From: Bacteroidota bacterium
GTDB lineage: Bacteria > Bacteroidota > Bacteroidia > Bacteroidales > WCHB1-69
Assembly: GCA_023413895.1 (NCBI GenBank)
Contig: JAEZOU010000010.1
Coordinates: forward strand, 1-49,473
DNA length: 49,473 bases
Direction of reading: 5' to 3'
Shown here: one piece after another, positions 9,399-18,428 of the stretch
Layout of the letters: each line of letters starts with the position of its first letter
Position numbering within the stretch: the first letter of the stretch is position 1
Program-made: the position numbers and the translations under genes
Notes under the pieces: generated by a model
Database searches by the model: none
What the model saw: the letters and a program-made list of their open reading frames with translations, nothing else
Told to the model about the DNA's origin: nothing

Positions 9399-12300
9399 AA
9401 TTCTTTCCTTTTTTACTTTTACGGGAAGGACCGAAAGCGTGGAGTCGCCAAGCTTCTATCAAATCCTGTTTTCCATTAAACTCTTGTTGAAAAATTAGTG
9501 CGACGCCACCGCCTTGTTGTGGTCGCGAAGCATCTTGATTGAGTTCATACTGATCGTTAAAATAGAATAATCGCAGAACCCAATTTCCGGCTTCATTAAT
9601 TTTATATTCAAAGCTAACATCACCCACCAAGTTATTGTTATTTCCGCTTGATCCTGCGGACACATTTTCTGCTAAGCCAAACCTTGTTTTCACTAAAATT
9701 CTATCATTATACAATGGAATTGAAGCATTAACAGAATATTCTCGATAATTAGCATCAGAAGAGTAGTAATTGAGTCCCAAGTCAAAATTCTTAAATTGTT
9801 GAGACAAGAAATTATTGAACAAGTCTGCCACCATTCCGATTCCTCCTTGGAGGCCTTGTGTTTCCAAGCTTCCCGTTTGCGCTTCACCAGCTACGAATGA
9901 GTTGAAGAACACCAACGAGAAGAATTGACGCAATACATTTTGCGTATTTGAAGTATCTAATGCAGCATATACATTCGCTTGTTCCTCGCTATTCAATTTT
10001 GGGAAAGAGAATGAGAATGAAGGTTGTGGATTGAGTAGAGAGCCATCTAAGTTGAGAAATGCATTTACCTCAGTTCTTCCAATATTCAACTGATTACTAA
10101 TATTATTTAAGGAAGCATTTTTCACATATCGTGCGGTAACATCTACAATAGAAGAGCTTAGTGGCCCTGTAAAATTGATTGTACCGCCTTCTACAATATC
10201 AAATTCGCGTGGCACTAAATTTCGCAGTGACATATTAAAACTTCCAGAGGCTACAGTTAGCATTCCGTCTAAACTGAGAGATTTTGTTGAGTTGTAAGTT
10301 AGGCGCAACTTTCCGTTAGTTTTGCATGCCAAGGTACCATCAATTACATCTAAATCAATACGCACATTGGCATCTTGGGTAACATCGAAAGTAAAATCAT
10401 AATCCATTTCGGTAGAAGATTTTCGCTTAGTAGGTATCGTTTTGACTTCATTCAAGGAAGCCTTAAAGCGAATTCCTTCTGAAGTACTCACTTTGCTTGC
10501 AGAGGAAACAGGAAAAATTAGCTGTGAACCTGACAATGTTTTCAAGTCATCGCCATAGAATCGCAATTTTTTAGTATCACCCACGATATAGATATTTCCA
10601 GACACATAACCATCTCCACAGAAAGAAACGTCAGTCGTTTTAGGCGTATTCAGTGCCATAATTCTATCTGAACTGATATGCAAATTCAATCGAAAATCTC
10701 TAAACTTATCATGATATACTGCACCATCTAAAAATGCCAAATTATAATCTTTATCGCGGAGGCGGATATTATCAAAGAAAATTCCTTGTGGATTAAGTGT
10801 AATTTTCTGATTTTCCAACTTATACACAGTATTTAGTGGAGCAATATTAAGAAAGCCTTCTCGCACCATCACATCACCATCGAAATAGAGAGAATCCTTA
10901 TTTACAACAAAATTGAGTTCTCCGTATGCATCACCATACACATCATTACTAAATGAAGCCAAGAATGGTTTTAGGAAACTGATTGACAATGTATCGATAT
11001 TAGCCTTAATAGCAAGCTCATTTTTTTGTGCATCAAACTCACCAAAAAGCATTGCCAATTTTGTATTTTCCAATTGATAATCAGAATAATTATAGAATTG
11101 AAGGCCGCGGAAATGCTGATTAGAATCGGGTTGATAGATTCCTCCAAAGAACTGTGGATTTTCGCCAGCACGCGCATCTGCTAAGAGGAAAATATTACCA
11201 AAATTCATATCATTAAATACAAAATCTGAAGCCATTATTTTACCCACAACGGCCCCTTTTCCTTGATTGCTATTTAAGAAAGCAATTGCGGAGAGATTAC
11301 CACCGAAAGAGGTTGATTTACCCCCAATAAAAGTATTGAGCAAAGAGATATCCACGTGATCAATCATCACATTCAATTTTGCTTCGCTCACCGTTGAATA
11401 TTCACCATCTAAAGCAATAGAACCTACATTTTCTGCGGCTAACACACAATGGTCAAAACTCAACTTTTGAGGAGAAATCGAAACAAGGTCGTTGCCGATA
11501 AAAGTCCAACGAGTATCTTTCAAATAGAGTTCAGACTCCTCAATCTTCACATTAACATTCTGATTAACAACACCACCTACATAACCATTTAAGCGAGACA
11601 CTTGGGGTGAAGAGATTGCCTCAGGACTAATCCACGACAAGTTATAGTAAATCTTATCTTGAACAGTATGAGCTTTTAGGTTTACATTTTGGAAAGGAAG
11701 AATATTCTGTCTCATTTTCAGGGAGAAAGTATCAACCTCCATAGAGAGCTGCAATGATTCATCGTGTTGTTTTTTACCTGTGAGATAGAGATCCGAGAGA
11801 TAAATTTTATCATTAAACGAAAGCGATGGAATATCCACTAAAAAATCATCATTTGTGTGATTATCTGTCAAATATGCTTCTAGATTTATCCTCTTATCGA
11901 CCTTTAGTGCAGGCATAAAAACATCCAAAAAGCTTTGAATATATTCCAGATTTACGGCAAATTCCACAAAATTATTATTGTTGTCAGCTAATTTTTTCAG
12001 GTAGGCCAAATTTTGAGGATTAGACTTGATAAATTGAGGAAAATAATATGCGGCGTACTCCTTCAACACCTTTGTTAAATCATTCAGTGAATGGTTAGTA
12101 GAGAAATTCATATCCATAAAATCTGTACTCAGCACATAATTATGCTTTCCGTAGGAGGGATCTATCGAAAGAAAATGAATCCATTCGCAATGGGCATCGA
12201 TTTTATTATTCTGGAAATTCACCTTATCGGCATTTAGATATCCCATCAAATTATTAATAGAATTTCCCTCCAATTGAAAATCTAAACTATTGACATTCAA

Positions 12301-14016
12301 ATTAAAAGTAGGATTATTTTGAGAAATAAGAATCCATTTTTCTATCCCTTTTGCATGAGAAGAATCGATTGCAAATGGATAATTTTTGCAGATGTTATAA
12401 GGAATAAATTTTTCTATTGAAAGGGAAGCCTGATATTGGGGTAGTTTTCCAGAGAATATCAAACTTCCGTCCACCTCAAAATTACAATTTTCGTCGGGAG
12501 AAGTTACTTTTGCCTCAACCACATTATTTTTGTAATGCGCATTAAAATCTATATTTTTCAGATTATAATTACACAAATTCACGCTTTTGATCTTTCCTTT
12601 CACATCAGCGGCCAAAGTCTTCAATAAGTTTTTATTCTCATTTGGCATATCAGTTATACCTGAGAAAGCAACATCTAATGTAGTATTTCCCAACACTTTC
12701 GTTTGGTTTACAATTTTACCGATATTAAATTTAGATGAAGAGAGTTTTCCCGAGAAATTCACCTTATTATTAGATAAGTTAGGTTGTGCTTCAAAGCGAG
12801 CGTCCACGTCGCCCAAATTAGTTTTCAACCTCGCATCTGCATATAATTGGGGCAAATTGCCACTAAAATCCAAATCCAAACGCACATTACCCAAATTCTG
12901 CACCTTCTGAGGAAGATTAATTGTTTTCCCCCCAGGAAGTTTAAATTCTGCAAAGTCAGCCAAATATAGATTAGAATTGATCAAATTAACCTTATAAGAA
13001 CCTTGTTTAAAATGAATTACATCTTCTAACACGAACTCTCCTAACAACTGAGTCATTGCGCCGTATTTCACATAGAAATCCTCTAAGTGCATATTTTGTA
13101 CTGGTCCCTTCACCTTACCATTTAGTACAAAATTGTTATCCATTCCTTTCAAGCTTGGCACGTAGAACTGCACATCCTTCATATCGAGTTGAGTAGTTCT
13201 AAAGTTGACATCAAAACTAACACTATCCACAAAATTTTTGTAACTTTTGAAAGAATCATAACGGAAAGCAAAATCGAAATTGATATTACTATAATCTGTT
13301 TTAATAACAGCATTATCAAGAGTTAGGCCCTTGTTATTAATTCTAAAATCGCCGTGCATTTTGCGCACAGCAAAGCCAGTATATTGCTCATAAGTAAGTG
13401 AATTAATTCTGCAGGAGATATCAGCTCCCACCACTGCAAAATCATCGGCATCCAAATTCAGATTTTTCATTTCGAACTTGGCAAAATCCATTCTATTATC
13501 GGGATAATGTTTACAACGTTTATCGTTAGCGATGAGCAGCAAACTATTTTTCAGCAAGATTCTATCGAAAACAATTGAGAACTCCTTTTTTTTCTTATCC
13601 TTCTTTTTAAAGCCTTGTGCCCAGACGGAGATATTTGTACTTTTTCCATCGTCATACTTTCGGAGAATCACTTGAGCGCTATCGACAATCACCTCACCAA
13701 AGGCAATACCCTTTCCAGAGCATCTATGGAGTAGAATTCTACCTTTCAGATGTTCCACAGCAATCATTGGATTTTGTTGATGGTCTTCGATTACCACGCC
13801 AGAGGCTTTTAATTTAAAACCAGGGGTGATATAGATTTTCTCGATATATGCTTTTGAACCTGTTTTATTGCTAAGCCAATGGGTTGCGGCATTTACCACC
13901 ATTTTTTGCACGGGAGGCACAAAGAGGAGTGTAACCAACAGAATATCAAGGGCGACAAAAACAATCACCATCCACATCAGGATTTTCAAGATTTTTTCAC
14001 TAATTTTGCGGCCCAT
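9388..14016 (-). CDS. tamB: TamB-like translocation/assembly module protein
   Basis: 1542 aa. One N-terminal transmembrane helix (about 10-32) anchors it in the inner membrane. A long repetitive beta-strand region follows, of the AsmA/TamB bridge type that spans the periplasm and is linked to phospholipid transport and outer-membrane protein assembly. A C-terminal TamB/DUF490 domain (about 1150-1490) contains FDVTQDANVRIDLDVIDG and GTINFTGPL. Longer than E. coli TamB (1259 aa) but normal for Bacteroidetes. It is first gene of a minus-strand envelope operon and divergent from tsaD, with start codons only 12 bp apart. Confidence 0.93.
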   Translation of the reverse strand: MGRKISEKILKILMWMVIVFVALDILLVTLLFVPPVQKMVVNAATHWLSNKTGSKAYIEKIYITPGFKLKASGVVIEDHQQNPMIAVEHLKGRILLHRCSGKGIAFGEVIVDSAQVILRKYDDGKSTNISVWAQGFKKKDKKKKEFSIVFDRILLKNSLLLIANDKRCKHYPDNRMDFAKFEMKNLNLDADDFAVVGADISCRINSLTYEQYTGFAVRKMHGDFRINNKGLTLDNAVIKTDYSNINFDFAFRYDSFKSYKNFVDSVSFDVNFRTTQLDMKDVQFYVPSLKGMDNNFVLNGKVKGPVQNMHLEDFYVKYGAMTQLLGEFVLEDVIHFKQGSYKVNLINSNLYLADFAEFKLPGGKTINLPQKVQNLGNVRLDLDFSGNLPQLYADARLKTNLGDVDARFEAQPNLSNNKVNFSGKLSSSKFNIGKIVNQTKVLGNTTLDVAFSGITDMPNENKNLLKTLAADVKGKIKSVNLCNYNLKNIDFNAHYKNNVVEAKVTSPDENCNFEVDGSLIFSGKLPQYQASLSIEKFIPYNICKNYPFAIDSSHAKGIEKWILISQNNPTFNLNVNSLDFQLEGNSINNLMGYLNADKVNFQNNKIDAHCEWIHFLSIDPSYGKHNYVLSTDFMDMNFSTNHSLNDLTKVLKEYAAYYFPQFIKSNPQNLAYLKKLADNNNNFVEFAVNLEYIQSFLDVFMPALKVDKRINLEAYLTDNHTNDDFLVDIPSLSFNDKIYLSDLYLTGKKQHDESLQLSMEVDTFSLKMRQNILPFQNVNLKAHTVQDKIYYNLSWISPEAISSPQVSRLNGYVGGVVNQNVNVKIEESELYLKDTRWTFIGNDLVSISPQKLSFDHCVLAAENVGSIALDGEYSTVSEAKLNVMIDHVDISLLNTFIGGKSTSFGGNLSAIAFLNSNQGKGAVVGKIMASDFVFNDMNFGNIFLLADARAGENPQFFGGIYQPDSNQHFRGLQFYNYSDYQLENTKLAMLFGEFDAQKNELAIKANIDTLSISFLKPFLASFSNDVYGDAYGELNFVVNKDSLYFDGDVMVREGFLNIAPLNTVYKLENQKITLNPQGIFFDNIRLRDKDYNLAFLDGAVYHDKFRDFRLNLHISSDRIMALNTPKTTDVSFCGDGYVSGNIYIVGDTKKLRFYGDDLKTLSGSQLIFPVSSASKVSTSEGIRFKASLNEVKTIPTKRKSSTEMDYDFTFDVTQDANVRIDLDVIDGTLACKTNGKLRLTYNSTKSLSLDGMLTVASGSFNMSLRNLVPREFDIVEGGTINFTGPLSSSIVDVTARYVKNASLNNISNQLNIGRTEVNAFLNLDGSLLNPQPSFSFSFPKLNSEEQANVYAALDTSNTQNVLRQFFSLVFFNSFVAGEAQTGSLETQGLQGGIGMVADLFNNFLSQQFKNFDLGLNYYSSDANYREYSVNASIPLYNDRILVKTRFGLAENVSAGSSGNNNNLVGDVSFEYKINEAGNWVLRLFYFNDQYELNQDASRPQQGGGVALIFQQEFNGKQDLIEAWRLHAFGPSRKSKKGKNYEY
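14001..14008 (+). promoter_or_regulatory. Candidate -7 element of tsaD, inside tamB
   Basis: TAATTTTG matches TAnnTTTG and lies 20 bp before the tsaD ATG, within the first codons of tamB on the other strand. I see no good TTG at -33, so this is a partial match. Confidence 0.4.
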
Positions 14017-14028
14017 AATTAAATCGAT

Positions 14029-15048
14029 ATGTCAGTTTACATTTTAGGTATTGAGTCTTCTTGTGATGACACCTCCGCAGCCGTTATTTCCGACACCACA
14101 ATACTATCAAACGTCATTGCTGGGCAGAGTGTTCACGCGGAGTATGGAGGAGTAATTCCTGAACTTGCTTCACGTGCGCACCAACAGAATATCATCCCTG
14201 TGATAGACACAGCACTAAAACGTGCAAAAATAAATAAAAATCAAATATCAGCGATTGCCTATACAAATGGGCCAGGATTGTTGGGTTCTCTGCTAGTTGG
14301 CAGCTCTTTTGCCAAGGCTATGGCGTATAGTTTAGAGATTCCTCTCATCGTTGTAGATCACTTACAGGCACACGTTTTGGCTAATTTTTTAGACTTTCCT
14401 GAAGAGCCGCGCAAGCACCCCGAATTTCCGTTTCTTTGTCTTACGGTTTCTGGGGGGCACACCCAAATTTTGAAAGTTCACGACCATTTCAACATGGAGG
14501 TTTTGGGAAAAACCATTGACGATGCTGCAGGAGAAGCCTTTGACAAGGCGGCTAAGATATTAGGTCTCCCCTATCCTGGTGGACCTGTTATTAACAAAAT
14601 GGCAGAGGGTGGCGACCCTCACAAATTCAACTTCTCAGTAGCGCATATACCTGGTTTAGACTTTAGTTTCAGCGGCTTAAAAACCTCATTTTTGTACTTT
14701 GTCCGCGACCGGTTGAAGGAGAATCCTGCTTTTATTGAAGAGAATATCCACGACTTGGCGGCGTCCATTCAATATGCGATAGTAAAATCGCTGATGGACA
14801 AGATGAGCAAAGCTATAAAGATGCACAACTGCAAGCACATTGCCCTTTCTGGGGGCGTTGCTGCTAACACTGCTCTCCGTGATGCCATGACGCAACTCGC
14901 TAAAAAGCAGCGCTTAGAGCTCACCTTGCCGCACCGCTCACTCACCACCGATAACGCAGCTATGATTGCCGCATACGGGTATTTTAAATACTTGAGAAAA
15001 GAGTTCTCAAACATTCATGCAATCCCCTACTCCTCAAAAGAGAGATAG
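14029..15048 (+). CDS. tsaD: tRNA N6-threonylcarbamoyltransferase TsaD
   Basis: 339 aa, full length. TsaD transfers the threonylcarbamoyl group to A37 of ANN-decoding tRNAs, working with TsaB and TsaE. Family motifs are clear: GIESSCDDTSAAV at the N-terminus, HAEYGGVIPELASRAH, the metal-binding HLQAH, SGGHTQI, and GLKTSFLYF with SGGVAANTALR near the end. Essential housekeeping gene. It is divergent from tamB and 32 bp ahead of the AddA-like gene on the same strand. Confidence 0.98.
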   Translation: MSVYILGIESSCDDTSAAVISDTTILSNVIAGQSVHAEYGGVIPELASRAHQQNIIPVIDTALKRAKINKNQISAIAYTNGPGLLGSLLVGSSFAKAMAYSLEIPLIVVDHLQAHVLANFLDFPEEPRKHPEFPFLCLTVSGGHTQILKVHDHFNMEVLGKTIDDAAGEAFDKAAKILGLPYPGGPVINKMAEGGDPHKFNFSVAHIPGLDFSFSGLKTSFLYFVRDRLKENPAFIEENIHDLAASIQYAIVKSLMDKMSKAIKMHNCKHIALSGGVAANTALRDAMTQLAKKQRLELTLPHRSLTTDNAAMIAAYGYFKYLRKEFSNIHAIPYSSKER

Positions 15049-15080
15049 GTTACTTTAGAACAAACATCAAAACTTAAATT

Positions 15081-18000
15081 ATGAACAAATTTACTGTTTT
15101 CAAAGCCTCAGCGGGCTCTGGCAAAACCACGCAATTGGTAACAGAATACCTCACCTTGGCTTTTCAGAAAAGTGACCGTTTTCGCAATATTTTAGCCATA
15201 ACATTCACCAACAATGCAACTGCAGAAATGAAAGAACGCATTGTACAGACACTTTACACCTTTGCGTTTCGTAGCTATAACGACTTTAACTTCTCGGAAA
15301 AGAAAACTTTTGACACCATTAAAACAACGCTCCAAATGGATAGCGAGCAGATGCAATCGAAAGCTGAAAAAATTCTTCAAAATATCCTTTACGATTACGA
15401 TAATTTTTCCATCAGTACCATTGATAGTTTCTTTCAAAGAATTGTGCGTGCATTTGCACTAGAATTTGGATTAAATCTTAATTTTAATTTAGAAATTAGT
15501 TTAGATGACATATTTGAAAAAACTATAAATCTGCTAATTAGCAGAATTTCTAAAGAAGAAGAAACTCTCACTTACAAGGTAGAAAAACTTGTACAAACGG
15601 AGATGGATACAAGTGGAAAATGGAAGATTAACAACGTACTTACCAACACCTTAACCACCATCTACGAAGAGGAAACAGCAATAGCTTTCGACACCCTTCA
15701 GCAGCACTTCGATTCCCAAAAACTAAAACAATTATCCGAAAATTATAAAACAAAACGGGAAACCTTAACGAATAATATCAATACTGAAATTAACAGCATA
15801 AAAAAATTGATTCAGGAAAACGAATGGAAAATCAATCAAAGAACAAAGCTAGAAAATAAAATACTCAATTCTAACTCTTTTGATGACTTTTTAGGAATTT
15901 TTCTCAAAAAAACATTATCAATAATCAGTGATGAGCAAAAAGATATTTTAAACTCTCACTATTGTATCATTAAAACGAATCAGAATGAGCTAACAAATCT
16001 CAATTTTATTTTTAAAAATATCGATAAAATATCGATCATGTTTGATTTAAAGGAGATTTCAGACCAGATTCGAGAACGTGATAATCTTTTCTACCTGAGC
16101 GAAACTAACAATCTTATTAGCAAACAGATAGAAAACGACGACACTCCCTATATTTACGAAAAAATCGGCAATAAATATGCCTATTTCTTTATTGATGAAT
16201 TTCAAGATACCTCTAAACTACAATGGAGCAACTTTATACCCATTCTACAAAACGCACTTGCTGGCGAAACCATTACGGGAGCTGTAGGAGAAGTAAAACT
16301 CTTTGGTGACATCAAGCAGGCTATTTATCGATTTAGAAATGGAGATTCTACCCTTCTTCACCAACTTTCCACTGCAAAAGGTTATTTTGAGCAAATCAAA
16401 GCTGACCCATCTTTTCACAGCGTAAACACCTCATTAGACACCAATTATCGTTCTTCAAAAAGCATTATCAACTTCAACAACAACTTCTTCACACATCTTA
16501 CTAAAGCTCTTGATCCTGATGGGAATGCCAAATGCAAGGATTTTTATGCTGACGTAAAACAGAAAATTGGTCCCAATGCTGAAGAGGGTTTTGTTTCCAT
16601 TCTTTTCAATGATAGTGAAAACAAAGATGACAATTCCTCATTTTTCTGCAAAGAAGCAGAGAAAATCATCCAAAATCTTCAAAAAAAAGGTGTTTCACTT
16701 CGAGACATTGCCATACTTTGTAGCGCAAATGATGCGATTGCTGATATAGGACAATATTTAGCGTCAGAAGGCTACGCCGTTCTTTCTGAACGCTCTCTTT
16801 TGCTTTCCCAATCTGATAAAATTCAAACTCTAATTGCTGCCATAAAATATATTGACAATTATAAAGATACAATCCAAAAATTTATCATAGCTCAACAACT
16901 CTTCAAAAACAAGAACAAAGATTTATCTTTACTACACCAACAACTTATAGAGAAAGATTCTAAATTCAACACAAACTTTTCTGATTATATTCAAGAGGAA
17001 TTAGGAATAGAAATTGATTTCAAAGCGCTACAAAGACTACCACTTTTTTCAAAAATAAATTGCTTAATAAAATCTTTCAACTTTGACAAAGAAACTGACA
17101 TCTTTCTCATCACCTTTTTAGATAACATTGACAAATATCTCCAAAACAACAACGCATTTGATATCGACAAATTTAAGGAGTGGTGGGAGAAGAAAGGTGC
17201 TACAATTACCCTTCCGGCACCAGATGGTTTAGATGCCATAACACTCACTACCATTCACAAATCCAAAGGTTTAGCCTATCCGTACGTCATTTTTCCATTT
17301 TCTCAATGGGGCAATACTAGAACTAAAGACTCAAAGTGGATATATAATAAAGAATACTCACAAAATCCAGAGAACACACTTCCTATCTTTCTTGCTAAAT
17401 TAAAAAAAGAAGAAGTTCCAGACCAATATGCAGACCACTATAATGAAGAGACAAAATTATCGCTTATCGACAAATTAAATAAGATATATGTAGCACAGAC
17501 AAGGCCTCGAAAGGGTTTATTTATTATTACAACACAAAGAAATAAAGGAAATTACGCAAAACACCTAGATAATTTCATCAAACAATCGAATCCAGAAATT
17601 GATAGTAATCAGCTTTACTATTGCAACAACGAATTTGTAATCCAAGAGCCTAATTTTGGTCAAGAAAATTCGGAGATTTCGGAACCTAAAAACAACCTAA
17701 CCTGCAGTTATCATTCCGATTTTATACCCAATAAATCTCATCTTCTTTTTGATAAACTAACAGAAAGCGAAGCCATAAAAAAAGGAAATGCTATTCACAA
17801 CTTTTTATCTTCGCTAACTCGATTTCCTCAAACGGAAGAGGAAATAATATCTTCAACTAAAACTTTAAGTAATACATATAAAGATATTATTATCAATACA
17901 TTAAAAGAATTAATAAGTAATACTAACACACAACCTTACTTTTGCAATACGGCACATTCTTTCAACGAAATTTCCATACTAACACCGCAAGGTGAGCATT

Positions 18001-18191
18001 ATCGTCCAGACAGAGTCGTATTTTTAGAAAATGGAGAAGTTTCAGTCATTGATTACAAAACGGGTGGACACCAAGAGAAATATATAGCACAAATAAGCAA
18101 CTACTGTTCCATTTTAAAAGAGATGGGATACGAACAAGTTACGGGGCATCTCATATATTTAGAACCTTTTGAATATGAAAAAGTTATATAG
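15081..18191 (+). CDS. AddA-like UvrD helicase with C-terminal RecB-type nuclease
   Basis: 1036 aa superfamily-1 helicase. Walker A ASAGSGKT is at residues 9-16. Motif II FIDEFQDT has its Asp-Glu at 372-373. GDIKQAIYRFRNGD is motif III, and YVAQTRPRKGL corresponds to motif VI. The C-terminus carries a RecB-family PD-(D/E)XK nuclease with PDRVVF and IDYKTGG (Asp-Tyr-Lys at 991-993). This is the layout of AddA, which with AddB processes double-strand ends for recombination. No AddB-like gene is adjacent. A small coiled-coil ORF overlaps the stop instead. The helicase-nuclease call is firm; exact subfamily is inferred. Confidence 0.88.
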   Translation: MNKFTVFKASAGSGKTTQLVTEYLTLAFQKSDRFRNILAITFTNNATAEMKERIVQTLYTFAFRSYNDFNFSEKKTFDTIKTTLQMDSEQMQSKAEKILQNILYDYDNFSISTIDSFFQRIVRAFALEFGLNLNFNLEISLDDIFEKTINLLISRISKEEETLTYKVEKLVQTEMDTSGKWKINNVLTNTLTTIYEEETAIAFDTLQQHFDSQKLKQLSENYKTKRETLTNNINTEINSIKKLIQENEWKINQRTKLENKILNSNSFDDFLGIFLKKTLSIISDEQKDILNSHYCIIKTNQNELTNLNFIFKNIDKISIMFDLKEISDQIRERDNLFYLSETNNLISKQIENDDTPYIYEKIGNKYAYFFIDEFQDTSKLQWSNFIPILQNALAGETITGAVGEVKLFGDIKQAIYRFRNGDSTLLHQLSTAKGYFEQIKADPSFHSVNTSLDTNYRSSKSIINFNNNFFTHLTKALDPDGNAKCKDFYADVKQKIGPNAEEGFVSILFNDSENKDDNSSFFCKEAEKIIQNLQKKGVSLRDIAILCSANDAIADIGQYLASEGYAVLSERSLLLSQSDKIQTLIAAIKYIDNYKDTIQKFIIAQQLFKNKNKDLSLLHQQLIEKDSKFNTNFSDYIQEELGIEIDFKALQRLPLFSKINCLIKSFNFDKETDIFLITFLDNIDKYLQNNNAFDIDKFKEWWEKKGATITLPAPDGLDAITLTTIHKSKGLAYPYVIFPFSQWGNTRTKDSKWIYNKEYSQNPENTLPIFLAKLKKEEVPDQYADHYNEETKLSLIDKLNKIYVAQTRPRKGLFIITTQRNKGNYAKHLDNFIKQSNPEIDSNQLYYCNNEFVIQEPNFGQENSEISEPKNNLTCSYHSDFIPNKSHLLFDKLTESEAIKKGNAIHNFLSSLTRFPQTEEEIISSTKTLSNTYKDIIINTLKELISNTNTQPYFCNTAHSFNEISILTPQGEHYRPDRVVFLENGEVSVIDYKTGGHQEKYIAQISNYCSILKEMGYEQVTGHLIYLEPFEYEKVI

Positions 18192-18426
18192 ATTTAGATA
18201 TAATTCAGAAACCTTAATTGCCAATCGTGAGGAGTTGGAGGCGGAATTGCAACGGAGCAAGAATTTGCTACAAAACTATCTTGAGATTGAGAGTAATATT
18301 GACGCACCTGAGTATGTAGCGCGGGGTAATGGCTTTTGTGAATCGCAATACAGCGAAAACTTTTTATCCTCACGAATTGATGAGATTAGAAGTCGTATTA
18401 TTGAGATTGAAGAGTGGCTGATATAA
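18175..18426 (+). CDS. Small coiled-coil protein of unknown function
   Basis: 83 aa from the ATG at 18175. A TTG at 18169 is an alternative start two codons earlier. The N-terminal half (about 15-42) and the C-terminal 20 residues are charged heptad-like helices. The middle is a short polar stretch with GNGFCESQYSEN. No family recognised. It overlaps the last 17 nt of the AddA-like gene, so it is translationally linked to it. The stop is 2 bp from the convergent stop of the carboxypeptidase gene. The overlap and clear amphipathic pattern support a real gene. Confidence 0.6.
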   Translation: MKKLYRFRYNSETLIANREELEAELQRSKNLLQNYLEIESNIDAPEYVARGNGFCESQYSENFLSSRIDEIRSRIIEIEEWLI

Positions 18427-18428
18427 CA

